A stretch of DNA of 46,870 nucleotides from a virus, in IMG/VR virus record IMGVR_UViG_3300010370_000061, positions 1-46,870 of that record, one strand, 5' to 3'. Below the pieces are notes generated by a model. That model was not told where the DNA came from, made no database searches, and saw only the letters and a list, made by a program, of their open reading frames with translations. Every line of letters begins with the position of its first letter. Position 1 is the first letter of the stretch. Of this stretch, positions 1-6,469 are shown piece by piece. The translations under genes were made by a program, and so were the position numbers.

Positions 1-14
1 CCTCGGTGGCTCCC

Positions 15-32
15 TGCTTGCGCGCGCAAGCA
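15..32. repeat. 18-bp perfect palindrome
   Basis: TGCTTGCGCGCGCAAGCA reads the same on both strands, with a GC-rich centre. It lies just beyond the 3' end of the leftmost minus-strand gene. No T-run follows on either strand, so it is not a canonical terminator. A protein-binding site, or an RNA hairpin marking a transcript 3' end, are both possible. Confidence 0.6.
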
Positions 33-106
33 AAGGATTCTCTGGATGAAAGAAGGAGTTACCGTGAGAACAATCGAGCGCGTGTTCGGGTGCGGGTTAC
101 TGTAGT

Positions 107-406
107 TTATGTGGAGCCATGCCCACGACCAACACAGTAGTTGCCAACGCACTGAATGTCTGTAATGGCTCCGCTGAGAAGCAATCGACGATGTGGTGGG
201 CTATTCAGCCACCAGCGTCGTGCATCAGTCTCAGTGGCTACTCCGCTGCTGTAATAGATAACCTCAGCACCTCGCCATGAGGAGTCATGCCGGAAGATTC
301 GGCTGGAGTTCATTCGCTTGGCATAGTCATAAGCTGATGACTGGGCATAGCTTTCATTGGCGATGAACAGAGATAGAAGCACAAACAGAATCGAAACAGG
401 TTTCAT
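107..406 (-). CDS. Secreted small CAP/SCP-domain-like protein
   Basis: This is a 99-residue protein starting at the ATG preceded by GGAGGG. A longer reading upstream would run through a terminator and is rejected. Residues 1 to about 21 form a signal peptide (hydrophobic core, then ESYAQ). The rest fits a minimal CAP (cysteine-rich secretory protein) fold: an AxxYAKRM helix, an R/H and GAEV strand, T..DA..WW, then the hallmark WLNSPPHRRLLL and a final Cys pair. In CAP proteins a conserved His near the start (here RHDSSW) and a Glu (GAEV) line the cavity. Function in a phage is unknown; action on or in the host envelope is an inference from export. It stands alone after a strong terminator, so it may have its own promoter, which I could not place. 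Confidence 0.6.
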   Translation of the reverse strand: MKPVSILFVLLSLFIANESYAQSSAYDYAKRMNSSRIFRHDSSWRGAEVIYYSSGVATETDARRWWLNSPPHRRLLLSGAITDIQCVGNYCVGRGHGST

Positions 407-461
407 AAAACCCTCCATGTGGTGAAACAAAAACACTACTGGTTTTATAACCGATGCGCAT

Positions 462-498
462 AAAAAAACCCACCCCATCTGGCGAGTGAAGGGGTGGG
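462..498 (-). terminator. Rho-independent terminator, minus strand
   Basis: The perfect 8-bp stem CCCACCCC/GGGGTGGG (469-476 with 491-498) has a 14-nt loop. On the minus strand it is followed by seven Ts (462-468). It sits directly downstream of the virion-type gene at 573-1088 and upstream of the CAP-like gene, insulating the latter. Confidence 0.9.
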
Positions 499-572
499 TC
501 GGTCGAAAGGAGAGCGTGGGTTTTTCAAGTTCTTGGTTGCAAGTATTGTAACTAACAAGAACCAGTTGTCAA

Positions 573-1088
573 CTAGCTCGCGGTGGTGATGGTGATGGCG
601 TCATGGACTGTGCAGAATCCATAGGCAAACCAGTTGGTTCCATCACAGAAGAAATCAACACGATCACCGGCTACTGCCTTTGCGTCAACAAAAGTAATAG
701 TGTCAGCACCACTGGTTTCAAAGTCAGCGTCATTGGCAGCGTTGACATCCGATGTGTAGATGCTTCCCTTTATGATGTTGGCACTGGATGCTGTGACAAT
801 TGTGTAGCTGGCTCCTGATGGTGCGCCAGTAACGATAAACCGGAAGTGCAAGCCCAATGCTGGTGCTGGTAAAGTGCTTACAAACTCGGTTGCTGAATTG
901 AGAAAGAATGTTTTGCCATTCTCAGACGCAGCAATGACATTGGTTGCTGTGACATTCTCAGCATTGGTTAAATGAGCAACAGGCCCATTTGCTGGATTGA
1001 GAATGACCGTACCAGTGCTGTTTTGAATCTCAGCGCCGCTACGAAGACGGATGTAATCAGAGATGTTAGCACGACGAAACTTAGCCAT
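573..1088 (-). CDS. Virion-type beta-rich protein (decoration or tail-spike-like)
   Basis: This 171-residue, Ala/Thr/Asn-rich protein lacks a signal peptide. The N-terminus (MAKFRRANISDYIRLRSGAE) resembles a short attachment peptide. Residues about 60-165 form a predicted beta domain with the pattern FFLNS..., LGLHFRFIVTG, YTIVTASSANIIKGS, DTITFVD, then a final GDRVDFFCDGTNWFAYG strand. The same strand order appears at the C-terminus of the decoration protein at 36799-37590 (YYFNTGG, GIEFTFFS, ATITLTSGSSNIKV, RRIRGNGSLWLVE). That makes a surface-exposed virion role likely. This is a fold-level inference from pattern, not an identity match. It ends in its own strong terminator, as expected for a highly expressed structural gene. 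Confidence 0.55.
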   Translation of the reverse strand: MAKFRRANISDYIRLRSGAEIQNSTGTVILNPANGPVAHLTNAENVTATNVIAASENGKTFFLNSATEFVSTLPAPALGLHFRFIVTGAPSGASYTIVTASSANIIKGSIYTSDVNAANDADFETSGADTITFVDAKAVAGDRVDFFCDGTNWFAYGFCTVHDAITITTAS

Positions 1089-1133
1089 GATAGGAACCCT
1101 TGTGGAGTGAAAGAAACCCGGTTAAACATCGGG

Positions 1134-1174
1134 AGAAACACAATACAGGTCTTTGCGGGTTCCATTGTGTTTCT
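1134..1174. repeat. 11-bp inverted repeat, 19-nt spacer
   Basis: AGAAACACAAT (1134-1144) pairs perfectly with ATTGTGTTTCT (1164-1174). The 1089-1250 gap that holds it contains no gene on either strand. No T-run follows. It lies between the stop of the 54-residue gene and the start of the 573-1088 gene, so it is a possible leader hairpin for the latter. Confidence 0.5.
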
Positions 1175-1250
1175 GGAAGAAAACCATCAGCAGGGAGCCT
1201 GTCAGCCGCCCGAATACCAATCAGACTTCCCTGCCGATGGAAAGCGAACG

Positions 1251-1415
1251 CTACTTGCCTCGGGCTTTGGCAACAGCGCCTTTGCGGGCTATGGCAGAGC
1301 GTTCGCGTGGTGTCAAGGCTTTAGCTCGGGCTTTGCCTCCAGCCTTGTTTCCGAGTTTACCCAAAGCTACAGCATTGGGATTACGGTTAGCACCCTTTTT
1401 ACGATGATTGGTCAT
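1251..1415 (-). CDS. Small basic protein (54 aa)
   Basis: The protein is very basic, with about 16 Lys/Arg. It begins MTNHRKKGANRNP and ends with AKALTPRERSAIARKGAVAK. The start is an ATG preceded by AAAGGTGAT, and the stop is TAG at 1253-1251. The second half resembles the widespread short motif LTPxxRSxxARKAAxA, found in small phage and bacterial proteins of unknown function that are possibly nucleic-acid binding. It is co-oriented with the basic 107-residue gene just upstream. Identification as a real gene rests on the ribosome-binding site, the composition and that motif. Confidence 0.6.
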   Translation of the reverse strand: MTNHRKKGANRNPNAVALGKLGNKAGGKARAKALTPRERSAIARKGAVAKARGK

Positions 1416-1443
1416 GTATCACCTTTCGATTTGGTGTAATTGA

Positions 1444-1767
1444 TTAGCCACCAGAGAATCGTTCTCGGCGTGTATCACGAATGAGTTGTCTTCGCTTACC
1501 TTCTTTAGAACGGAGCATCCCCAGCTTAATGTTTGTTGCTCTTTCTTCTCGTTGGTTCTTGTATTTCTTGCTGCCCAACTTTCGGCGCAGTTTGATTTGA
1601 CTCTCCAGATGCTTTTCAAGGGCGCTGGATGCTTTTTCAGATAAAGCCTTTTGACCACGTTTGTTGATACGTTCTTTGGAAGTGGCAAGAGCTTTACGGG
1701 CTTCCTTGTACTTTCCTTCAGCAATCAGATTGTTGATCTTCTTACGATCACTATGGCCTTTACCCAT
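1444..1767 (-). CDS. Basic, helical small protein of unknown function
   Basis: This 107-residue protein has about 35 Lys/Arg and a predicted all-helical structure: a helix-turn-helix-like pair in residues 10-50 (NNLIAEGKYKEARKAL, then ERINKRGQKALSEKASSALEKH), then a basic tail ending RRERFSGG. The start ATG follows AGAGGACAAA at good spacing. No family is recognised. A nucleic-acid-binding or nucleoid-like role is suggested only by charge and by the basic 54-residue neighbour. Confidence 0.55.
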   Translation of the reverse strand: MGKGHSDRKKINNLIAEGKYKEARKALATSKERINKRGQKALSEKASSALEKHLESQIKLRRKLGSKKYKNQREERATNIKLGMLRSKEGKRRQLIRDTRRERFSGG

Positions 1768-1784
1768 TTTGTCCTCTTGTGTGA

Positions 1785-2036
1785 TTATTGCTCTTTAACT
1801 GGATAGGGGAACAGGTGCGGGTACTTCTTGTGGAAATATGAATCATACCAACCATCAAACCACATTTTCCTATCTGTAGGTTTGGTAGTTACAGGTTTCT
1901 GCGGGCCATAGTATTTACGATGGTGAGGGCAATCGCTTGCCGGTATTCCATCCTCATGGGCAAATGCACCTTCAATGTAGGCTTCATGCTGGATGGTATT
2001 ACAGGCCAATTGTCCCTTCTTGGCTGGCTTATCCAT
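1785..2036 (-). CDS. RMF/CrpP-like small protein
   Basis: An 83-residue protein. The start is the ATG after GAGGGTGTC, just inside the end of the preceding gene; longer readings would overlap that gene more. The core matches the ribosome modulation factor pattern: A...G.......SDCPH, a short insert, then R.MWFDGWYDSYF (RMF: A..G..G....CPY...R..W..GW). Bacterial RMF (about 55 residues) dimerises and hibernates 70S ribosomes. Many phages carry RMF-like domains whose role is not established; CrpP is one such plasmid- and phage-borne relative. The match is a short motif, so ribosome binding is inferred. Confidence 0.5.
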   Translation of the reverse strand: MDKPAKKGQLACNTIQHEAYIEGAFAHEDGIPASDCPHHRKYYGPQKPVTTKPTDRKMWFDGWYDSYFHKKYPHLFPYPVKEQ

Positions 2037-2043
2037 GACACCC

Positions 2044-3441
2044 TCATTTGCTCTTGCGGACATACTTTCCACGTTTGCTGATATAGGGCGTCAACCAGTG
2101 CAATGTTATACCATCAGGTACTAGGGTAACAAGATGTTTCTGGAATGAATCAGAACCATATACAATTACATCGGTTGTCCCAAGACTCTGCTGTATATGT
2201 TCCAGAGTCAATTTGATCATTCGCTTCTGCTGTTTGTCCATGGCTTTCTCACCACCCATTCGGACTTGCATCATGCAGATTGGCATGTGTTCCGGCAGGG
2301 TATCGAGAAGATAAGAACAATCGCGTTCTGTGTTTGCTGTTCTGAGATTGGGGATTACTTTGACTCCCAGTTCTTGCCAGTATCTTGCACACCAGCGGGA
2401 ACGATAAACAGCCCATAGTCGCTCTGCAAATGGATGATCTTGGTAGACGCTGAAGTCTGGTTCGACAACAGCCATCCATTGTTCTTCTACCAGTCTCTCG
2501 GCCTGTTCTGTTGGGCTGTCATAGAGTTTGTTGATAATCCAATCTTCAGTGAAGAAGCCTAAGAACCCATGACCATTTTCATTGTCGTCTGGCCTAAGTT
2601 CCTTGTCGTCTGTTTTGAAGTCACGGGATGACTCACAATAGTACAACTGAGGTTCATGCTTTTCTCTGGAGAAGGTATCGAGAGGAAGACACTTGGTGTC
2701 AGTGTAAAGCATCTCGGGGAGAAGGTCTGGGATACCCCATTCGTTGCTCGATGGGAACAGAACGTCAGACTGAAGAACAGGGACAACAGCCTCACCTACG
2801 GCTATCTCATCCTCTTCTTCCTGCTGGAATTGTTCCATCAACTCCTTGATGTCCTTGGCTGGTTTAACCTTGGTGATGGTGGTTTTATCCTTTTCACCAG
2901 CCATTACCTTCTCGGCAAAGGATGCCACATCCTTGAACATCCCAAACTTGTCTAGGACGTTCTTGGTCTTCTTGCCCTTCTTGTTCAAGGAGTCTAATGT
3001 GGCTTGTGTCAGAGATGCCAGCGCAGAAGCGTTGACGGAGGCCATGGACGAGGTAGCGTCGATTCCAACGAGGAGTTCCCTCTCCTGTTCCTCAGTCCAT
3101 GCCCCCACATCAACAGGGACGCTCTTATAGCCCTTCTCCAGAGCTAATTCAATCCGGCCATGTCCATTGACCAGTCGATTGGTTGTTGCGTTAAAAAGGA
3201 TTGTCTGAGCCCAGCCAGCACTGGTGATTAGGGCGTCAACGTAGTTCTTCTGCCTGTCAGAGTGTTCCCGCCAATTGAGAGGATTCTTTCGATCCTTCAA
3301 TTCGTGTGGGTCAACAGAATCAACCCTCACTGTCCTCGGCTGTCCGTCGATTACGGGCATACCGTTTTTTCTTAACTGTTCCACGACGATCTGGAACTGG
3401 CTCTTGGGCGTCTTGCTTGACTTCGATTGGGCGGAAGGCAT
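2044..3441 (-). CDS. ParB-like N-terminal domain fused to DUF4417
   Basis: A 465-residue protein. Residues about 25-120 form a ParB/Srx-like domain: VRVDSVDPHELKDRKNPLNWREHSDRQ, then LITSAGWAQTILFN..TNRLVNGHGRIELAL with the GHGR-type box II, and VPVDVGAWTEEQER. A charged linker (about 160-225) precedes a C-terminal DUF4417-type domain of about 180 residues: FFTEDWIINKLYDSP, VVEPDFSVYQDHP, YRSRWCARYWQELGVKVIPNLRT, VIVYG. ParB boxes bind CTP or act as nucleases in various phage proteins. DUF4417 is phage-associated and uncharacterised. Two ATGs lie six bases apart; the second fits AGGA spacing better. The first 122 bases overlap the preceding gene in another frame. Confidence 0.75.
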   Translation of the reverse strand: MPSAQSKSSKTPKSQFQIVVEQLRKNGMPVIDGQPRTVRVDSVDPHELKDRKNPLNWREHSDRQKNYVDALITSAGWAQTILFNATTNRLVNGHGRIELALEKGYKSVPVDVGAWTEEQERELLVGIDATSSMASVNASALASLTQATLDSLNKKGKKTKNVLDKFGMFKDVASFAEKVMAGEKDKTTITKVKPAKDIKELMEQFQQEEEDEIAVGEAVVPVLQSDVLFPSSNEWGIPDLLPEMLYTDTKCLPLDTFSREKHEPQLYYCESSRDFKTDDKELRPDDNENGHGFLGFFTEDWIINKLYDSPTEQAERLVEEQWMAVVEPDFSVYQDHPFAERLWAVYRSRWCARYWQELGVKVIPNLRTANTERDCSYLLDTLPEHMPICMMQVRMGGEKAMDKQQKRMIKLTLEHIQQSLGTTDVIVYGSDSFQKHLVTLVPDGITLHWLTPYISKRGKYVRKSK

Positions 3442-3856
3442 GGTCATCCTGATGGGCTACAGGTAACAAGTTGCTTCTACTTGCTTGATGATTGATGGAA
3501 TTGCTCATGGTCAGAAGAGATACAACCGTATCACTTAACTGAACAAACTTGGCTTTCAGTTCAACCATTTCCCGAAGGACTTGCTGGATGAATATAGTCT
3601 CAGGTGTCATGACCTTCATCCCTTCGTCATGGACACATTTGACCAGATTCATCTGCAAGTCTGGCGGAAGTGGAAGAACCTGAAAGCCTTGTTGTTTGGC
3701 TGGAACTGGAGGATCGACTGGAGCCTGCTGTTGGGGTTCAATCGTCTTGTCTGGTATCTGAGTGGCTGCGACAGAATGGTGTTTTTGCTTCAGATATTCC
3801 TGACGTACACGCATGAACTCTCTAAATTCATCCATGAAGTCGTTTCCAAGTTCCAT
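3320..3856 (-). CDS. Hypothetical protein, possible adaptor for the ParB/DUF4417 protein
   Basis: A 178-residue protein with no recognised family. It has an N-terminal amphipathic helix (MDEFREFMRVRQEYLKQK), a Pro/Gln-rich linker (about 35-58), a helical middle (VLREMVELKAKFVQLSDTVV, coiled-coil-like, about 95-115) and a basic tail (TVKKKRYARNRR). The start ATG follows AAAGGAACCCGCA. Its last 122 bases overlap the start of the ParB-like gene. An A6 run lies in the overlap, so a sequencing indel or +1 slippage could join the two into one long protein. Confidence 0.5.
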   Translation of the reverse strand: MELGNDFMDEFREFMRVRQEYLKQKHHSVAATQIPDKTIEPQQQAPVDPPVPAKQQGFQVLPLPPDLQMNLVKCVHDEGMKVMTPETIFIQQVLREMVELKAKFVQLSDTVVSLLTMSNSINHQASRSNLLPVAHQDDHAFRPIEVKQDAQEPVPDRRGTVKKKRYARNRRTAEDSEG

Positions 3857-3880
3857 TGCGGGTTCCTTTCACTAGAGGGA

Positions 3881-4198
3881 TTAACGACAGAGTAGTCGTC
3901 GGATAAATCCTTTGACCCGAGTTGTAACGGGCTTTAAGACTTTCTGGCGAACAACTGCAATTGGCTTTACAGCGCGGTTGGCAACAAACTGCTGAACGCT
4001 GTAAGTCACAGGTACGGGTGGCTGTTCAAAATTGGTTACGTTGTCAAGGACGCTGACAGTACGCTCAACTACAGACCGGACAGGCTGGAATTGAACATCG
4101 TAGCATCCATCAGGCCCACAGACTTGCTGCGCTTCAACTCTCTGGGAAAGAAGAAAGCCGAATAACAAAGCCAGCAGAACCAACGATAATCGTTTCAT
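3881..4198 (-). CDS. Secreted Cys/Arg-rich protein of planctomycete style
   Basis: A 105-residue protein with a clear signal peptide (MKRLSLVLLALLFGFLLSQRVEA, cleavage near residue 23). A short CGPDGC loop follows, then a Val/Arg-rich low-complexity stretch (PVRSVVERTV, RAVKPIAVVRQKVLKPV, RRLLCR). Proteins with a CxxGGC loop and repeated PVRxVV segments are frequent in planctomycete genomes, function unknown; this is family knowledge recalled, not searched. The start follows GGAGTAAACC. It directly follows the cysteine-peptidase gene, so co-export or envelope action is an inference from position. Confidence 0.5.
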   Translation of the reverse strand: MKRLSLVLLALLFGFLLSQRVEAQQVCGPDGCYDVQFQPVRSVVERTVSVLDNVTNFEQPPVPVTYSVQQFVANRAVKPIAVVRQKVLKPVTTRVKGFIRRLLCR

Positions 4199-4207
4199 GG
4201 TTTACTC

Positions 4208-5041
4208 CTATTGAAACGGGTTATTACCCTGACCATCAACAGTCGAACGGATCAGGTAAAAGACATGGTATGGGTTGGTATGGCGTAAATGCCTGTCCCA
4301 TGTAAGTAATGCTCGGCCTTTGTCGCCGTAGGTCAACCCCCATGAGTTATCCATGTCGAACATGAAATAACCAGACGGGTGAACAAGAACGTCATCGACG
4401 TTGACGCTGTGGTTGCCAGCACCGCGACCACCGTAAGCAATACCATCACCATCCAGGCGCATAAAAGCATTGTCAGCGTGGACAGCAACAATTGCTTGGA
4501 AACCAAGAGCAAGTCCGGTTGCCAATTCCATTTCTGCTGTATTTGAGTCACTGACCGCATAACACTCCAAGGCTCGATAGTTGACCATTGAATCCTTGGC
4601 TTGTTGACTCAATTGACGCATGTAGATTTGACCTCGTGGAACAAGGTCTAAAGGCGCTACGCCAGTTTTTTGAATGGCTTCCATGCCATCTTCAAGGATC
4701 GATCCTTGGTCTTTATTGAAGTTGATTTGGGCGTAAAGCGATTCACCGGAAAGTGCAACGTATGATAACCCGCGATCAACTCTTGTTTTCTCTACACCTT
4801 TCGACCCAGCCCAACCATTACAGGAACCGTATGAACCTTGGTTCCTGTTATATGTTTCGACTGGGTACTTTGAACGTGCTTTCAATCGGGTTGGGTTGCT
4901 GAGGATGCGAACAACTTCGTCTTTGCTGAGAAGACCAACAGCCTCGGTGAAATACCGCATGTTGGTTGTTCGTACTGGTGGAACTGTTGCGCCAGTGCCT
5001 ACTTCTGTTCCATCCGGGAGAATCATCATTTCATTTGACAT
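4208..5041 (-). CDS. Papain-like (C1) cysteine peptidase
   Basis: A 277-residue protein. Catalytic signatures are all present and in order: NQGSYGSCNGWA with the nucleophile Cys74 and oxyanion Gln68, AGNHSVNVDD with His211, and DNSWG with Asn232. This is the papain triad plus oxyanion Gln, with a Tyr replacing the first Cys of the usual CGSC. No signal peptide or membrane helix is seen, so it is either cytoplasmic until lysis or released with holin help. The gene follows the secreted thioredoxin-like gene by two bases and lies a few genes after the holin candidate. Likely roles, both inferred, are an endolysin-type or envelope-protein peptidase for a host with a proteinaceous envelope, or a virion-associated peptidase. 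Confidence 0.8.
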   Translation of the reverse strand: MSNEMMILPDGTEVGTGATVPPVRTTNMRYFTEAVGLLSKDEVVRILSNPTRLKARSKYPVETYNRNQGSYGSCNGWAGSKGVEKTRVDRGLSYVALSGESLYAQINFNKDQGSILEDGMEAIQKTGVAPLDLVPRGQIYMRQLSQQAKDSMVNYRALECYAVSDSNTAEMELATGLALGFQAIVAVHADNAFMRLDGDGIAYGGRGAGNHSVNVDDVLVHPSGYFMFDMDNSWGLTYGDKGRALLTWDRHLRHTNPYHVFYLIRSTVDGQGNNPFQ

Positions 5042-5043
5042 GG

Positions 5044-5760
5044 TTATTTCCCCGTACTTTCCTTGATGAATTTATTGAAGTCATCCTTGCTCTTGATGTC
5101 AGTGGCTTTCTTATGGCCGATAAGATTACCTGATTTGTCATAGACAAGGATTGACGGAAGACCTGTCTTGTCAGCATCTTTCTTGTATTTAGCGGCATCG
5201 GCAGAGTCATCATCATACCAGCGCCACTTGATACCTCGGTCACTGAGGCTTTGCCAAAGACTGGCGTCCTGCTGAATCAATAACCAATCAATATATTTTG
5301 ATCGGTCTTCTGTTTCTTCAACAAGAATAACCCACGCACCTTCAATGACAACAGGTGGTTTTACATCGTTGTCGTCTGGCTGTGGGTCTGGGCCGGGTTC
5401 TGGTTCTGGTGTTTCCTTACCCATGATTTGAAATTCAGTGACATACTCACTGATTTGTTTATCAGGGTCTTTGATCAAAACGCCTTCTTCAGTTTTGACA
5501 CCAACAATCAACTTGCAACGAATCGTGTATTTGCCCGGTGGCCCTGTGAATACCAAAGAACCATCAGCCATTTCTTTGCTGCTGATTCGCGGTGGGCTGA
5601 ATGACCATTGCTTCTTGATGTAACTGAACTCACCACTCACTTCTGGCTTGCAATCCATCTCTCCGAGGACATGCTCTGGATAAATGGTTTGGACAATGAT
5701 CTGGCTGTAGGCTGATTGAGTGAACAACAGCGACAGCAGAATGAGAATAAGATTCCTCAT
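5044..5760 (-). CDS. Secreted protein: beta-sandwich plus thioredoxin-like domain lacking CXXC
   Basis: A 238-residue protein. Residues 1 to about 19 are a signal peptide (MRNLILILLSLLFTQSAYS). Residues about 35-115 form a beta-sandwich with LVFTGPPGKYTIRCKLIVG, a pattern common in planctomycete secreted proteins. A Pro/Asp linker (PEPEPGPDPQPDDN) follows. Residues about 140-235 look like a thioredoxin fold (WVILVEE, IKWRWYDDD, cis-Pro loop GLPSILVYDKSGNLIG, final helix DDFNKFIKES). The CXXC redox pair is missing; the equivalent site reads TEDRSKYIDW. It is therefore probably a binding rather than redox module. It starts in a TAATG overlap with the upstream gene, indicating translational coupling inside the lysis-like cassette. 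Confidence 0.65.
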   Translation of the reverse strand: MRNLILILLSLLFTQSAYSQIIVQTIYPEHVLGEMDCKPEVSGEFSYIKKQWSFSPPRISSKEMADGSLVFTGPPGKYTIRCKLIVGVKTEEGVLIKDPDKQISEYVTEFQIMGKETPEPEPGPDPQPDDNDVKPPVVIEGAWVILVEETEDRSKYIDWLLIQQDASLWQSLSDRGIKWRWYDDDSADAAKYKKDADKTGLPSILVYDKSGNLIGHKKATDIKSKDDFNKFIKESTGK

Positions 5761-6086
5761 TACATGCCTCCGAATAAATTGATGATGAAAAGAATGAACT
5801 CTGGGTTTTCCTTGATCCAGTTAAGCAATTGAAGCATAGCGTCAAGGAATGAACCTGCGGTTTCCTCTGAGTTCTCTGGAAGAAAGATGCCGCTGGCTAC
5901 TTTGGCGCCGTCAAACAAGTCGTTGACGAAATGGCTGAACATGGATGGGTCATTGAGAATTGCGGATGCAATCTTGGATTGTTCCTCATTGGAACCTTCC
6001 CATCGTTGTCGCTCAACTTGTCTGAGCATCCTGCGGACAGCAAACCGTGACATCACGGTATTTTCAAGAACCTTGGATAGCGGCAT
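5760..6086 (-). CDS. Small protein with hydrophobic C-terminus, lysis-cassette member
   Basis: A 108-residue protein. The N-terminal half is charged and helical (SRFAVRRMLRQVERQRWEG). The C-terminal about 30 residues are strongly hydrophobic (FLDAMLQLLNWIKENPEFILFIINLFGG). No family is recognised. It lies two bases after the holin candidate and overlaps the next start by TAATG, so it is made together with holin-like and peptidase genes. A membrane-associated lysis accessory is possible but only by context. Confidence 0.5.
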   Translation of the reverse strand: MPLSKVLENTVMSRFAVRRMLRQVERQRWEGSNEEQSKIASAILNDPSMFSHFVNDLFDGAKVASGIFLPENSEETAGSFLDAMLQLLNWIKENPEFILFIINLFGGM

Positions 6087-6088
6087 GG

Positions 6089-6388
6089 TTAAACCTTATC
6101 GTTTGGGATGTAGGTTGGAATACGACCATTGAACGGGTTGAGAAGGCGTTCCATCCAATGCAGATTGGGGAACTTGTCAGACAGCTTTGCAATCAAGGCA
6201 TTTGCGGTAGCTGACAGGATGATAATTAGGATGGGCTCAGATGCCCTCATCCAAGCGATAACGGCTTGACCTGACTCACTGGCGGGGTCAATGCCAATCG
6301 TCGTTAAAACGAAAGCTAGGAGCGTTAAAAGCCATCCTAGGATACCGGACGCTAAAACCCGGATAAAACGGTTCTGGACATCAGACAT
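6089..6388 (-). CDS. Putative holin (two transmembrane segments)
   Basis: A 99-residue protein. A short charged N-terminus (MSDVQNRFIR) precedes TM1 (residues about 11-32, ASGILGWLLTLLAFVLTTIG). A short loop then leads to TM2 (about 52-68, PILIIILSATANALIAKL), and a soluble tail (DKFPNLHWMERLLNPFNG) follows. Size, topology and tail resemble class II-type phage holins. It heads the run of genes leading to the cysteine peptidase. Translation start control is unusual: the Shine-Dalgarno GGAGGG is the 3' arm of the terminator hairpin immediately upstream, and the T-run forms the spacer to the ATG. Its start codon is therefore accessible only if that hairpin is open. Confidence 0.6.
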   Translation of the reverse strand: MSDVQNRFIRVLASGILGWLLTLLAFVLTTIGIDPASESGQAVIAWMRASEPILIIILSATANALIAKLSDKFPNLHWMERLLNPFNGRIPTYIPNDKV

Positions 6389-6441
6389 AAAAAAACCCTC
6401 CTACACAGAGCCATGTGGACTATGGCATAAGTGTAAGAGGG
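6389..6441 (-). terminator. Strong minus-strand terminator overlapping the holin ribosome-binding site
   Basis: An 11-bp stem pairs 6431-6441 with 6396-6406 (CCCTCTTACAC/GTGTAGGAGGG, one G-U pair) and is followed on the minus strand by seven Ts (6395-6389). Inside the loop a second stem GCCAT/ATGGC (6422-6426 with 6410-6414) extends the structure. It ends the early operon after the MazG-like gene. The ATG of the holin candidate begins right after the T-run. Confidence 0.9.
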
Positions 6442-6469
6442 CTGTGACAGGATTGCAATAGAATCGTCT

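Noticed and set aside
64-105. 13-codon plus-strand reading frame from GTG with an AAGGAG upstream
   Set aside because: It has a fair ribosome-binding site, but it is only 13 codons long, stands in a region of opposite-strand genes and has no recognisable product.
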